A stretch of DNA of 64,000 bases from CAVQBP01 sp963848195. Its GTDB lineage: Bacteria; Bacteroidota; Ignavibacteria; Ignavibacteriales; Ignavibacteriaceae. The translations under genes and the position numbers were made by a program. The notes beneath the pieces are model-generated. The model was not told where the DNA came from and did not search any database. It saw only the letters and a program-made list of their open reading frames with translations. The stretch spans positions 1 to 64,000 of the forward strand of contig CAWKCY010000020.1 of the NCBI GenBank assembly GCA_963848195.1, written 5' to 3'. Shown in pieces: positions 44,984 through 54,779 of the stretch (position 1 is the first letter of the stretch; each line of letters opens with the position of its first letter).

Positions 44984-46390
44984 TCAATTTTTATTCAAAT
45001 ACTCATCCTTTATTTCCAATAAATACCGGTAAGCTTCTTCATAATTATTTCCTATCTTACCATCGAGAATTGCCTCTTCAATTGCAGTTTTGATTTCCCC
45101 TACCTTCTTTGAAGGTTTTAAATTACAAACCTGCATTATAGTTTCACCTCTAACAGGCGATTGAAAATTCCTAAGCTCATCCTTTTCTTCAACCTCTCTC
45201 ACTTTCTTCATTACATTTTCATAGTTCTCAAGATATTTTGTTACCTTTCCCGGATTCTTACTGGTAATATCCGCCCTGCATAATGTTATCAAATCATCCA
45301 GATCTTCACCGGCAGAAACAATTAACCTTCTAATTGCCGAATCTGTAATATCTTCCCCCGCTAATGCAATCGGTCTTAAATGTAGTCTGACTAATTTTTC
45401 CACATACTCAAGCTTATGGTATGGGAGCTTGAGACTTTTAAATATACCCTTCATCATTCTTGCTCCCAATTCTTCATGCCCGTGAAAAGTCCATCCTATC
45501 CCTTCTATAAATTTTTTAGTCTGCGGCTTTGCTATGTCATGAACAAGAGCTGTAAAACGCAGCCAGATATTGTCTGTTGCCTTTGAGATATTATCAACAA
45601 CTATTAAAGTATGCAGAAAAACATCCTTATGATGATAGTCTTTCCTCTGTTCAACTCCTGCAAGATTTGATATCTCAGGAAAAATTATATCCATAACACC
45701 GGAATCAAATAGATATTTTAATCCTATTGAAGGTTTGGAGGAACCTAGAATTTTTAAAAACTCATCTGTTATTCTTTCCTGCGAAACTATCTTTAATCTC
45801 TCTCTTAATTTATTGGCAGCTTCATTTATTTTATTATCAACTTTAAAATTCAACTGGGAAGCAAACCGGTAAGCTCTTAAAATTCTCAAAGGATCATCAT
45901 TAAAAGTCTCTAACGGGTTTAGAGGTGTTTTAATGATCTTATCTTTTATATCTTCATATCCGCTAAATGTATCAATGATTTCACCAAAATCTTCTTCATT
46001 TAATGAAACAGCCAGGGTATTTATGGTGAAATCTCTCCTTCTTATATCGTCTTCAAAACTACCTTCGCCTGTAATTGGTTTCCTGCTGTTTTCCCTATAG
46101 GATTCTTTCCGCGCACCTACAAATTCAAGATCAAACCCCAAATAATGAAAATGTGCAGTACCATAATTCTTGAACACACTAATATTTTTAACTCCCAGCT
46201 TTTTTGCTAATATATTTGCATAATCTGTTCCGTTACCCAATATTAAGAAATCAATCTCATTCCTTCCTCTATTAAGGATTTTATCCCTGACAAACCCTCC
46301 CACAATATAGACTTTTTGATTCAATTCTATTCCGGTTTGCTGTGCTGTAAATAAAAAAGGATATTGATTAAAATCTAAACTAAACTTCAT
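44984..46390 (-). CDS. tRNA nucleotidyltransferase/poly(A) polymerase with HD domain
   Basis: The 468-residue protein belongs to the class II CCA-adding/poly(A) polymerase family. The N-terminal head has YIVGGFVRDKIL with the metal motif written NEIDFLILG, where the usual first Asp is Glu. DDIRRRDFTINTLA and DPLRILRAYRFASQLNF follow. The C-terminal half has an HD phosphohydrolase domain (KDYHHKDVFLHT, LVHDIAKP). It probably adds CCA to tRNA 3' ends. The start overlaps the AI-2E-family gene by four bases (ATGA). Confidence 0.9.
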   Translation of the reverse strand: MKFSLDFNQYPFLFTAQQTGIELNQKVYIVGGFVRDKILNRGRNEIDFLILGNGTDYANILAKKLGVKNISVFKNYGTAHFHYLGFDLEFVGARKESYRENSRKPITGEGSFEDDIRRRDFTINTLAVSLNEEDFGEIIDTFSGYEDIKDKIIKTPLNPLETFNDDPLRILRAYRFASQLNFKVDNKINEAANKLRERLKIVSQERITDEFLKILGSSKPSIGLKYLFDSGVMDIIFPEISNLAGVEQRKDYHHKDVFLHTLIVVDNISKATDNIWLRFTALVHDIAKPQTKKFIEGIGWTFHGHEELGARMMKGIFKSLKLPYHKLEYVEKLVRLHLRPIALAGEDITDSAIRRLIVSAGEDLDDLITLCRADITSKNPGKVTKYLENYENVMKKVREVEEKDELRNFQSPVRGETIMQVCNLKPSKKVGEIKTAIEEAILDGKIGNNYEEAYRYLLEIKDEYLNKN

Positions 46391-47493
46391 ATAATTTTTA
46401 CCTTTGTTTCCACAGGTAATGGTTCTGTCTTACTTCCCATTAGAATGGCTACCGGACGCAAAGGTTCGATATTACTGAATAAGATTTTCATAGCTGCTGC
46501 GATTGGTACCGAAAGAAACATTCCGACTATTCCCCAAACCCATCCCCAGAATATTAATGAAAATAATACAAACACTGGACTTAAATCCATTTGTTTACCG
46601 AGATAGTGAGGTTCAACTAGGCTCCCCATTATCGTATGATTAATCGTAAGTAAAGCTGCCATGGAAATGGTTGTAAAGCCAAAACCATATTCAAGTAATG
46701 CTATTATAATAGGCGCAATCGTTGCAATTAATGCACCTATATTAGGTATAAAATTCAAAATAAATGTCAGCAATCCCCAGATTAGCGCATAGTCTATACC
46801 ATAAGATAAAAAAATTATAGTAGCTACAATTGCAACTAGCAAACTAATGATTGTTTTAATAACGATATAAGATTGAAGCTGGGTATTAAAGCTATTAATG
46901 GTTCTCTCCACAGAATCTTTATTTCTGCTGAAAGCGATCTTTACCCTCTCTTCAAATTGTTTTTTTCCTAATACCATAAAAATCCAAAAAATCATCATGA
47001 TAATAAAATCCTCCAGCATGGAGGAAAATGAACTTACTATATTCTGTATTATTCCCGCTTTAAATAATCCCTGGAAGACCGTACCGAAATCAAATTCCTG
47101 CAGATTAAGATTAAATAATGCTGCGAATTCCTTAACTGTTAAATTGAATGGAGTTAAAATCTGCTGCAAAAATTTAGATATGTTTGCTGAATATGCCTGC
47201 ATATTTTGTGGAAAAGAACTAAGTGAAGAGACTATTAGTAATCCCATTAAATAATACAAAGCTGATATCATGATAAAAATGAGAATCAATGAAACCCATA
47301 TCGGTACTCCATACCTTTTTAAATAAGCAACTAACGGGTGGAAAAGATATGTTAAAAAAATCGAAATTGTAAATGGAATTAATATCTCTTTTAGTGCCAT
47401 TAAAACATAAACAAATAAAACAAACGAAATAAAGCCTAACAGATAGGCTACAACCTTTGTTTGTATTCCTGTTGGTAACTCTGTATTAGTCAT
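46387..47493 (-). CDS. AI-2E family transporter (membrane permease)
   Basis: A 368-residue membrane protein with about eight hydrophobic segments. Signatures are ILIPFTISIFLTYLFHPLV near the N-terminus, LLTFILNFIPNIGALIATIAP and SPVFVLFSLIFWGWVWGIVG near the end, with a PLRPVA tail. The AI-2E family covers signal exporters and sodium/proton-type transporters; the substrate here is unknown. It overlaps the tRNA nucleotidyltransferase gene and starts three bases after the stop of the metallopeptidase gene, so the genes 44984-50987 form one minus-strand operon. Confidence 0.88.
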   Translation of the reverse strand: MTNTELPTGIQTKVVAYLLGFISFVLFVYVLMALKEILIPFTISIFLTYLFHPLVAYLKRYGVPIWVSLILIFIMISALYYLMGLLIVSSLSSFPQNMQAYSANISKFLQQILTPFNLTVKEFAALFNLNLQEFDFGTVFQGLFKAGIIQNIVSSFSSMLEDFIIMMIFWIFMVLGKKQFEERVKIAFSRNKDSVERTINSFNTQLQSYIVIKTIISLLVAIVATIIFLSYGIDYALIWGLLTFILNFIPNIGALIATIAPIIIALLEYGFGFTTISMAALLTINHTIMGSLVEPHYLGKQMDLSPVFVLFSLIFWGWVWGIVGMFLSVPIAAAMKILFSNIEPLRPVAILMGSKTEPLPVETKVKII

Positions 47494-47496
47494 ATT

Positions 47497-49719
47497 TTAT
47501 TTAAATATTAATTGTTTTAAAATTCTTTCACCGTTATAATAAAACCAATCCGTTTTTATATAATTGTTTTGAAGGATATAATTATAATTTTCATCTGCAT
47601 TATATCTTAATGATAATGCAGATATTTTTCTGGCACCAGGAAAATCAAGATTCTCTAGCATATAAACTGACAACCTGTACATAGCATAACTTGAAGAATA
47701 ATCTTTTACGTGGATTGTTTTATTAAAATTCTTCAAAAAAAGATCATATTGTTCGTTTAATTCTTTGGCTAAATCAATGAATACTGGAACTGAATTATAA
47801 TTATAATTATTTTCATTTATATTTTTAATAATCTGGAATTTATCAAATTCATTTCCATTCTGATAAATATTAATCAATGAATCCTTTAAAAGTTCTTTCC
47901 TCAATTGACTCAAATAATAGTAACTTCTATTAGGGTTTTGGTTAATAAGCATTGTATAATTTGTATCGGCTGCGCTGAAATTATTATCCTTTGCTAAAAA
48001 GCCGGCTAAAGAAAATTCAACGTTGTAATAATTTGCTGTGTTTTTATAAAATGAAATATTACCTCTCAATAATACAATTGCTTTATTATTATTGTTAAGC
48101 TTTGACTCACAATTTGCTATCCCTATTAATGCAGAATAGTTCTTTCCAAGCTTGATAACATCTTCGAAGATATTCTTAGCACTTTTATATTCTTTCTCAT
48201 TATATAAATTCCAGGCTTTGCTCAATCTATCCGCTATGTATCTTGGACATACCTTATAGAATATAGATTTTCTCCCAAAATAAAAATTAGCCTTGTCAAT
48301 ATCTTCTTTAGTATTTATTATGCTTAGGAAATTGGTATAATCTAGATTTAATTTGTAAAATGGGATTCCGTATATTTCTTTAAAATCAAGATCTGAATAC
48401 AATCTTTTATACTTCTCAATTCCGTAATTATCAATTAAATATTTTGAAAAAGAACCGGCATAGATATAAGAAATACTTGATACCTGTTTGAAAAAACTCA
48501 GGTATCCGAAAAGATTTTTTAGATCTGTTTTATATCCGTTATTATATGCTAGTGATGCCATAAAATGGATATAATTTTCATCGTAAATAGGATCAGCCGC
48601 AACAGCAGCACCTTCTATTAAATACGGATTAAATTTATCTGCTACCTTAAATATACCTTTGGCAAAAGCTGCCGTAAAACAATGAGCAAGTTCATGCTTG
48701 AGGGTTGCGTTGTAATCATCATATGATATATATATCTGCTGCAGCCATGGTTTTGCTACATCCGCATTTTCCGAACCGAATAGTCTTTTCTTCTGTTCAT
48801 CATTTAAAAATAGAAATGATTCAATTTTTTTATTTAGGCTGTCTTTAAAAAATTCCTTCAATGTTTTATAATAATATTCATGATGGACAGCAATATCCTT
48901 AATCAAATTTTCTTTTACAGACATCGGATAATGGATAATAAAATGAGGTGATTCAATCGTACCCGTTAACTCTTTCTCAATTCTGCTTTTATCGGTAGAA
49001 TATTTTAAAACAGGTGAAAAATAAATAAACATCGAAGGGATTAATATCACGATAAAGAAAAAAAATTTCCTGGTCATATGATTTTTATGATAGTAGATCT
49101 GGTAAGCTATGTATAGTAAACCACCGAAAAATATTATATTTAATAGCCTGTACAAGGTTAATTTTATATCTACACTTAACCCCTCGTCATATATTGTTCC
49201 CGGCAAATAAGCTATAATAGGATTGTAGAAATATACCTGCGGATTAAAATAAAATTCACATAAAGGGATCAAGAGGATTGAAATATAAATTAAAATAAAT
49301 AATAGTATCCTGAACCTTTTAAACATTAAATTACAGAAAAACCCCAGTGAACTTCCTATAATAACTGAAGGTACCGTTATCACTAGGTAAAAAAGAAACC
49401 CGTCTATTAATGAACATTTAACCGTTAGAAAAGAATTTATTAAAGAAATTATCGCTGGGATTATTATAAAAGATGCATAGGAAAATAATATGGAACTATT
49501 TACTCTTTTTTTAGATTCTAATCCCGGATAGTTTATTATCAATTTTATTATATATATCCCTGATAGAAAAACAATCAACGCTGAATTTAATACGGAATAT
49601 TCATAACCAAATACTTTTGTTAATGGTAAATTGATTAAAATAAAATCAAACAAGGAGATTATTATTAAATAAACCGGGAGGTAATTTCTAAATTCTAATA
49701 TTTTTTTTATTGTAGTCAC
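47497..49719 (-). CDS. Polytopic membrane metallopeptidase (HExxH) with C-terminal TPRs
   Basis: The 740-residue protein begins with about seven membrane segments (residues 12-240). Then comes a soluble domain with LKHELAHCF, an HExxH zinc site at His342-Glu343-His346, and a likely third ligand Glu369 in YLIEGAAVAAD, which matches the gluzincin (MA) pattern. The C-terminal third is TPR-like (AWNLYNEKEYKSAKNIFEDV, NNNNKAIVLLRGN). I do not recognise the family. It could be a membrane-anchored protease working on envelope proteins. It lies two bases downstream of the murA gene and three bases upstream of the AI-2E gene, so it is in a cell-envelope operon. Confidence 0.75.
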   Translation of the reverse strand: MTTIKKILEFRNYLPVYLIIISLFDFILINLPLTKVFGYEYSVLNSALIVFLSGIYIIKLIINYPGLESKKRVNSSILFSYASFIIIPAIISLINSFLTVKCSLIDGFLFYLVITVPSVIIGSSLGFFCNLMFKRFRILLFILIYISILLIPLCEFYFNPQVYFYNPIIAYLPGTIYDEGLSVDIKLTLYRLLNIIFFGGLLYIAYQIYYHKNHMTRKFFFFIVILIPSMFIYFSPVLKYSTDKSRIEKELTGTIESPHFIIHYPMSVKENLIKDIAVHHEYYYKTLKEFFKDSLNKKIESFLFLNDEQKKRLFGSENADVAKPWLQQIYISYDDYNATLKHELAHCFTAAFAKGIFKVADKFNPYLIEGAAVAADPIYDENYIHFMASLAYNNGYKTDLKNLFGYLSFFKQVSSISYIYAGSFSKYLIDNYGIEKYKRLYSDLDFKEIYGIPFYKLNLDYTNFLSIINTKEDIDKANFYFGRKSIFYKVCPRYIADRLSKAWNLYNEKEYKSAKNIFEDVIKLGKNYSALIGIANCESKLNNNNKAIVLLRGNISFYKNTANYYNVEFSLAGFLAKDNNFSAADTNYTMLINQNPNRSYYYLSQLRKELLKDSLINIYQNGNEFDKFQIIKNINENNYNYNSVPVFIDLAKELNEQYDLFLKNFNKTIHVKDYSSSYAMYRLSVYMLENLDFPGARKISALSLRYNADENYNYILQNNYIKTDWFYYNGERILKQLIFK

Positions 49720-49721
49720 AG

Positions 49722-50987
49722 TTAATATTCAGTACCGGAAATTCTCTGAATATCTGCTCCTAAAGATCTTAACTTATTTTCTATTTTTTCGTACCCCCTG
49801 TCTATGTGGTAGACTCTCAATATCTCGGTTGTTCCTTCGGCAGCCAAACCTGCCAATACAAGACTCGCACTTGCCCTTAAATCAGTTGACATAACCTTTG
49901 CTCCCTTGAGTTTGGATACTCCTTGAACAATCGCTGTATTTTCCTTTACCTGTATATTTGCTCCCAGCCTCTGTAATTCCGGAACATGAGCAAATCTATC
50001 CAGATAAATATTATCTTTTACTGTTGAAACACCATCTCCAAGGGACATATACGCTATCCACTGTGCTTGCATATCTGTCGGAAATCCTGGGAATACAGCT
50101 GTTGAAATATCGGTTGATTTGATATTATTATCTTCTTTTACCAATTCCAATATCTTATTATTATTTAATAACTTACATCCACTGTCTTCAAGTTTAGATA
50201 TAATATGACTGATTAACTTCGAAGGAATGTTTTTTAATCTAATATTTCCTCCCGTAATAGCTGCAGCTACTAATAAAGTTCCTGCTTCAATTCTGTCGGG
50301 AATTGTTTCAATTTCTACAGGCTTTAATTCCTCAACTCCTTCAACTGTTAAAGTTGCAGTATTTAAACCATCTATTCGTGCTCCCATTTTAATCAAATAT
50401 TCTGCAAGATTAGTTATCTCTGGTTCCATTGCAGCATTGTTTATTATTGTGGTCCCTTTTGCTAAGACTGCCGCCATTAAAATATTACCTGTTGCACCTA
50501 CAGAAGGTATGTCAAAACTTATCAATGCACCTTTTAATCTCTTTGCTTTTGCAATAATATACCCTTCGGAAAGCTCTATATCTGCTCCTAATCTTTTCAT
50601 CCCCTCTAAATGGAGATTTACAGGCCTTGGGCCCCATGCACATCCTCCCGGAAGGGAAACCTTAGCATATCCGAACCTGGTTAATAATGGTCCTAAGACA
50701 TAAACTGATGCTCGCATCTTCTTGACATGTTCATAAGGAGCATACTGACTTTTTATATCGGAAGTATCTAATTCAACTGTATGATTCTCAAATTTACTTT
50801 CTATTCCGAGCTGATTTAGTAATTTCATCATTGTATAAACATCATTTAACTCCGGTGTATTATAAAACGTCGATTTTCCTGCAGCTAATATTGATGCCGG
50901 CATTAATGCCAGTGAAGCATTTTTTGCACCACTGATTTTAACTTCCCCGCTTATTTTTTTACCACCATTTATTACAAACTTATCCAC
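49722..50987 (-). CDS. murA: UDP-N-acetylglucosamine 1-carboxyvinyltransferase
   Basis: A 421-residue enzyme for the first committed step of peptidoglycan synthesis. The N-terminus has KISGEVKISGAKNASLALMP; the PEP-binding catalytic Cys116 is in PGGCAWGPRPVNLHLEG. The later motifs PSVGATGNILMAAVLAKG and STDLRASASLVLAGL complete the inverse alpha-beta barrel. A cysteine rather than aspartate at the active site means it should be fosfomycin-sensitive. It is the first gene of the minus-strand operon. Confidence 0.96.
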   Translation of the reverse strand: MDKFVINGGKKISGEVKISGAKNASLALMPASILAAGKSTFYNTPELNDVYTMMKLLNQLGIESKFENHTVELDTSDIKSQYAPYEHVKKMRASVYVLGPLLTRFGYAKVSLPGGCAWGPRPVNLHLEGMKRLGADIELSEGYIIAKAKRLKGALISFDIPSVGATGNILMAAVLAKGTTIINNAAMEPEITNLAEYLIKMGARIDGLNTATLTVEGVEELKPVEIETIPDRIEAGTLLVAAAITGGNIRLKNIPSKLISHIISKLEDSGCKLLNNNKILELVKEDNNIKSTDISTAVFPGFPTDMQAQWIAYMSLGDGVSTVKDNIYLDRFAHVPELQRLGANIQVKENTAIVQGVSKLKGAKVMSTDLRASASLVLAGLAAEGTTEILRVYHIDRGYEKIENKLRSLGADIQRISGTEY

Positions 50988-51125
50988 TTTATCCTCACAT
51001 AAATGAAAATATTATAAATACTTATACATAGAAAAAATAAAGATTGACAGGGGTAAAATCAATTTACCATTATGTTTATGTCCCCTACTATGTCTATTTA
51101 TTCCGACTTTTTATGACCAAATAGA

Positions 51126-51165
51126 AAAATAAGGTTCTTTTCTAATTTTTCTAAAACCTTATTTT
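51126..51165. repeat. Hairpin AAAATAAGGTT/AACCTTATTTT
   Basis: AAAATAAGGTT (51126-51136) and AACCTTATTTT (51155-51165) form a perfect 11-base stem around 18 bases. The same AACCTTATT core occurs in the larger palindrome immediately after it. Confidence 0.6.
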
Positions 51166-51173
51166 CTGTTTTC

Positions 51174-51317
51174 ACCTTAGTAACTATAAAATATCTGAAC
51201 GACGAAAACCTTATTACCTTATTCTTTGTATGAACACATTTCCGATTTCCGTTCATACATAAAAGAAAATAAGGTAATAAGGTTAGCTTTAGCTTCGATT
51301 CTGCGAGTTACTAAGGT
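51174..51317. repeat. 144-bp imperfect palindrome
   Basis: The outer arms ACCTTAGTAACT (51174-51185) and AGTTACTAAGGT (51306-51317) are perfect 12-base inverted repeats. Inside, AACCTTATTACCTTATT (51207-51223) pairs with AATAAGGTAATAAGGTT (51268-51284) and GTATGAAC with GTTCATAC (51251-51258) closes the central loop. No ORF is present. It may be a cruciform, a small non-coding RNA, or the trace of a mobile element. Confidence 0.65.
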
Positions 51318-51360
51318 TGCAACATGCAATTTTTATTATAAAATTTTATTTATAATTTGT

Positions 51361-51537
51361 CAAAATGTCAGACCCTTTCAATTCCTCTTTTTGATCCTAA
51401 TTACACCTCCCCCCCACCTCCGGTACAACTCCAAGATAACTCCAAGATAACTCTGTGCTAAAAGAACCCCAGGAATAGGCTAAAAAATCATTTATTTTCT
51501 TGTAATATATTCGGAAGCGTGACAAAATGACAGACCC
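51361..51537. repeat. Direct repeat CAAAATGWCAGACCC flanking a tandem 11-mer
   Basis: CAAAATGTCAGACCC (51361-51375) recurs as CAAAATGACAGACCC (51523-51537). Between them, AACTCCAAGAT is repeated twice in tandem (51427-51448). The arrangement may mark the two ends of a small inserted segment. No coding region is visible between 50988 and 51618. Confidence 0.45.
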
Positions 51538-51561
51538 GGATAAAACCTGCCTTAAAGAAGT

Positions 51562-51576
51562 AAAGATGTCATCTTT
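51562..51576. repeat. GATGWCATC palindrome, copy downstream of a T9SS cargo gene
   Basis: AAAGATGTCATCTTT lies 43 bases beyond the 3' end of the minus-strand T9SS cargo gene at 51619, the same position relative to a gene end as the copies at 5902, 8017 and 15702. Confidence 0.7.
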
Positions 51577-51618
51577 AAAATTTTTATTATGTTCAAAGTT
51601 CAGTAATAATATAAAAAC

Positions 51619-53304
51619 CTATTTTAATAGAATTAATTTTTTGCTGGATACATTATCCCGGGTCATGAGACGATAAACATAAATTCCGCTTGGATAACCA
51701 TCTGCATTCCACCTGTATTTATATTTTCCCGATGGGAGTATACTATTTACTATGACTGCAGCTTCCCTCCCTAATACATCATAAATCTTTAAAGTAACTA
51801 GTCCACTTTGAGGAATTTGAAATTCGAAACTGGTAACCGGGTTAAAAGGATTGGGATAATTTTGTTTTAATATAAAATATTCTGGAAGGTTTTCTTTTTG
51901 TTTAATATCTGTAGTTTTTTCTTTGGGTAAAGTTATTTCATATAATTTAGGAGAATTATTGTTATAGTTGAGTCCTGTTTCCATTACGAAAAGTTTATTC
52001 CCTACAAGTTCAATTCCCAAAGGAGATATAAAATCTTTTGCTATTTGAGTTACTTTCGCAGTATAATGATCGTTTACCTTTGTCAATGCAACATGGAGCA
52101 AATCATTTCCTGTATCCCCTAAAACTTTAAGTAATGCACTGCTGTTTATCCTGTCTACAAATGCACCCCCTTTCAAATCTCCTGCTAAAATTGAATCTTT
52201 ATCAAATACAATTCCGTCCGGTGAGCTATGAGGGGAAAAGGTCTTTATTGTATCTCCCAGATCACCGGCATCTTTTATTTCACCGGTTACAGTGTCACGA
52301 AATTTATCGGCATCAGGACCTGAGCTTAAAACTGGCTCGGTAAAGGTAATACTATCCGGAGAAGGCGGATAATCAGGATCATTTCTGTAAGTTGTATATA
52401 ACATCCCGTTTCCCCCACCCCATGCATTAGGACTTAATAAAGGATCAGAATGCGGGTCATAATCAGGGAATTGCTGCGGTGTGACATCACCTCCGATTCG
52501 CCATGGAAATCCGTAATGATTACCCTCCTTTATCCAGTTCATTTCATCAGGATCATCACGATCATCCGAATTCTCAACTCCAAATAAATCTCCGTTTCCT
52601 GAATATGCTAGATCAAATGTATTTCTTATTCCTTCCGCCATTAAATATCCATTTGATCTAAGCCATTCTCTGTCATTTAATAGTAAAATATTAGTGCTAT
52701 CTACCGGTAACTTCAAAATGATTGATGTGAGACCTACCTCTCTGTGCCCTTCCCGCATTTCACCATGATCCGTGCATGCACCATTGTTCACATAAATATA
52801 TTTTCCATTGGGATCAACAGCAATAGCATTAGTCTTATGATTATAAACATGTCCGTAAGTATATTCAACTGATTTTGCGATAAAACTCCACACTCTTTTG
52901 TTACCATTACTACTGTCCGGAATTCCCTTAGCAATAACACATGTTGCATATGCATTATTCGTATCGCTAATCTCATTACCGGCTAAATACATTGTACCGT
53001 TTTTTCCGAATGCCATGCCCAAAGGAGCAGTAAGTCCGTGATCTGATGTTTGATAAACTGTAGTAAGGCTGATTGTACTGTCTAATCCAAAATTTATTAG
53101 TTTTATGTCACCGTCATTTTGCATTATATAAAGATTACCGGAAAGAGGATCTTTCTTTATCCTAACTGAACTTTTTTCTACCGTCCCTAAGTCTCTTATG
53201 CTGATACCCGGTTTTGTTGTTGAAGGCTGGGCAATTGAAACGGAATACATATAAATTATCATGAATAAAACAATAATGGATATCTTATATGGACAAAACT
53301 TCAT
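51619..53304 (-). CDS. T9SS-exported glucose/sorbosone dehydrogenase-like beta-propeller
   Basis: The 561-residue protein has a signal peptide (residues 1-25) and a six-bladed propeller like PQQ-dependent soluble glucose dehydrogenases: GLTAPLGMAFGKNGTMYLAG, AIAVDPNGKYIYVNNGA, AEGIRNTFDLAYSGNGDLFG and DPDEMNWIKEGNHYGFPWRIG. The C-terminal 80 residues are a type A sorting domain (KQNYPNPFNPVTSFEFQIP, LKIYDVLGREA, final KKLILLK). It would be surface-attached or released and could oxidise sugars or only bind ligands; the catalytic histidine was not confirmed. Confidence 0.85.
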   Translation of the reverse strand: MKFCPYKISIIVLFMIIYMYSVSIAQPSTTKPGISIRDLGTVEKSSVRIKKDPLSGNLYIMQNDGDIKLINFGLDSTISLTTVYQTSDHGLTAPLGMAFGKNGTMYLAGNEISDTNNAYATCVIAKGIPDSSNGNKRVWSFIAKSVEYTYGHVYNHKTNAIAVDPNGKYIYVNNGACTDHGEMREGHREVGLTSIILKLPVDSTNILLLNDREWLRSNGYLMAEGIRNTFDLAYSGNGDLFGVENSDDRDDPDEMNWIKEGNHYGFPWRIGGDVTPQQFPDYDPHSDPLLSPNAWGGGNGMLYTTYRNDPDYPPSPDSITFTEPVLSSGPDADKFRDTVTGEIKDAGDLGDTIKTFSPHSSPDGIVFDKDSILAGDLKGGAFVDRINSSALLKVLGDTGNDLLHVALTKVNDHYTAKVTQIAKDFISPLGIELVGNKLFVMETGLNYNNNSPKLYEITLPKEKTTDIKQKENLPEYFILKQNYPNPFNPVTSFEFQIPQSGLVTLKIYDVLGREAAVIVNSILPSGKYKYRWNADGYPSGIYVYRLMTRDNVSSKKLILLK

Positions 53305-53337
53305 TAAATATTCCTTTAATAAAAGATTATTAAAATA

Positions 53338-54051
53338 TTATTTCTGTGGATTAGTCGGACGCAAATCTATTTCACTTATTAATGCTCTGATAGGAAGTCT
53401 TATAATAGACATTACAGCTTCAGCTACATCTTCCGGCTTTAATATCTCTCCTTTACTCCTTGGATCATGTCCGCCCGAACCGAAATTTGTATCCACAGAA
53501 CCCGGACATATTGTCGCTACTTTAATATTATACTGCCTTACTTCCAGCATTAATGATCTCGCAAAACCAAGGGCTGCATGTTTTGTAGCCGAGTACATAG
53601 AACCTCCTGCAAATGAATTCTTTCCGGCAAGCGATGCTATATTAATAATAGAACCTTTTCTTTTCTCAATCATACTGTTAAGAACCGCTTTGGAAAAATT
53701 AAATATGCCGTAAACATTTGCATTAACTTGTTTTTTAAAATCTTCTAGTTCGGCATCCACAACTTTTTTCATTATTCCTATTCCGGCATTGTTTATTAAA
53801 TGATCAACTTTTCCATAAGTTTTCAAAATCCGATTAACAGAGTCATTGACAAATCTAACATCCGCAACATCTCCCGAAAAGTACTCGCAATCAACTCCCT
53901 TTCCATGAATTTCTTTTTGAACACTTTTCAACGCATCAATATCCCTTCCGAAAATCATTATGTCATGTTTTTCTTCTGCTAATCTTAACGCTATACCCTT
54001 CCCGATTCCTTTGCTTCCTCCTGTTATAATCGATAATTCTTTTTCAGCCAT
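53338..54051 (-). CDS. SDR-family reductase, candidate sepiapterin-reductase-like (second SDR)
   Basis: A 237-residue classical SDR with TGGSKGIGKGIA (cofactor), NNAGIGI and the YSATK catalytic pair near residue 154. The tail ends ALISEIDLRPTNPQK, a form shared with its neighbour at 54054, suggesting the two are paralogues. It is the last gene of the pterin operon (PTPS, GTP cyclohydrolase I, SDR, SDR) and may carry out one of the side-chain reductions of tetrahydrobiopterin synthesis. A fatty-acid type 3-ketoacyl reductase is the alternative. Confidence 0.8.
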   Translation of the reverse strand: MAEKELSIITGGSKGIGKGIALRLAEEKHDIMIFGRDIDALKSVQKEIHGKGVDCEYFSGDVADVRFVNDSVNRILKTYGKVDHLINNAGIGIMKKVVDAELEDFKKQVNANVYGIFNFSKAVLNSMIEKRKGSIINIASLAGKNSFAGGSMYSATKHAALGFARSLMLEVRQYNIKVATICPGSVDTNFGSGGHDPRSKGEILKPEDVAEAVMSIIRLPIRALISEIDLRPTNPQK

Positions 54052-54053
54052 TT

Positions 54054-54779
54054 TTATAGATCTCCTTCGATTGGTCGTAATACTATTTCTTCACTAATTA
54101 TATTGTTCTTTTGCAGATATGCCCATACAACAACTCTTGCTATATCTTCGCTGTTCATCATTCTTTCCGAATTCTTCTTCCTTACATCTAAAGACCACAT
54201 TGGCGTGACTGTAGCTCCGGGTAATATATCTATTACCCTGATTTTATATTTTCTAACCTCTTCCCTTAGAACTTTTGAATATCCTAAAAGTCCCATTTTA
54301 GACGCAGCATAAGCAGTGCTGTTGGTAAAAAATTTTTGTGTTATAATAGAGTTGATATTAATTATTGTTCCTCCCCCCTGCTCAATCATATGAGGGAGTA
54401 CATTTTTTATAGCATATACCGCACCCAGTAAATTTGTATTAATTATATCATCTATTTCATTTATTGAATTTTCTTCTGCCAATTTGAAGGAAGTTATTCC
54501 CGCACTATTTATCAAACAGTCTATTTGATTTTCAGAAGTTATTTTTTTTACAGTTTGTTCAACATTAGCTGATGATGCAACATTACATGGAAACACTTCA
54601 ATATTCATCCGGTTATTTCCGGATTCTTTCTGCAGCTCCTTTTTTAATCTTTCCAGTTCAGTTACACGCCGTGCAGATGCAAAAACTCTTAGCCCTACCC
54701 GCGCAAATTCTTTAGCGGCATCTTTACCGATACCGGAACTTGCTCCTGTAATCCATATTCCCTTCTCTTTTTTTCCCAT
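54054..54779 (-). CDS. SDR-family reductase, candidate sepiapterin reductase (first SDR)
   Basis: A 241-residue classical SDR: TGASSGIGKDAA, a DCLINSAGITSF segment and the YAASK catalytic pair near residue 157. The ending ILPGATVTPMWSLD and EEIVLRPIEGDL is like the sepiapterin reductase of Chlorobi as I remember it. The gene shares one base (54779) with folE and is followed two bases later by the second SDR gene. It would reduce 6-pyruvoyltetrahydropterin to tetrahydrobiopterin. Confidence 0.82.
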   Translation of the reverse strand: MGKKEKGIWITGASSGIGKDAAKEFARVGLRVFASARRVTELERLKKELQKESGNNRMNIEVFPCNVASSANVEQTVKKITSENQIDCLINSAGITSFKLAEENSINEIDDIINTNLLGAVYAIKNVLPHMIEQGGGTIININSIITQKFFTNSTAYAASKMGLLGYSKVLREEVRKYKIRVIDILPGATVTPMWSLDVRKKNSERMMNSEDIARVVVWAYLQKNNIISEEIVLRPIEGDL

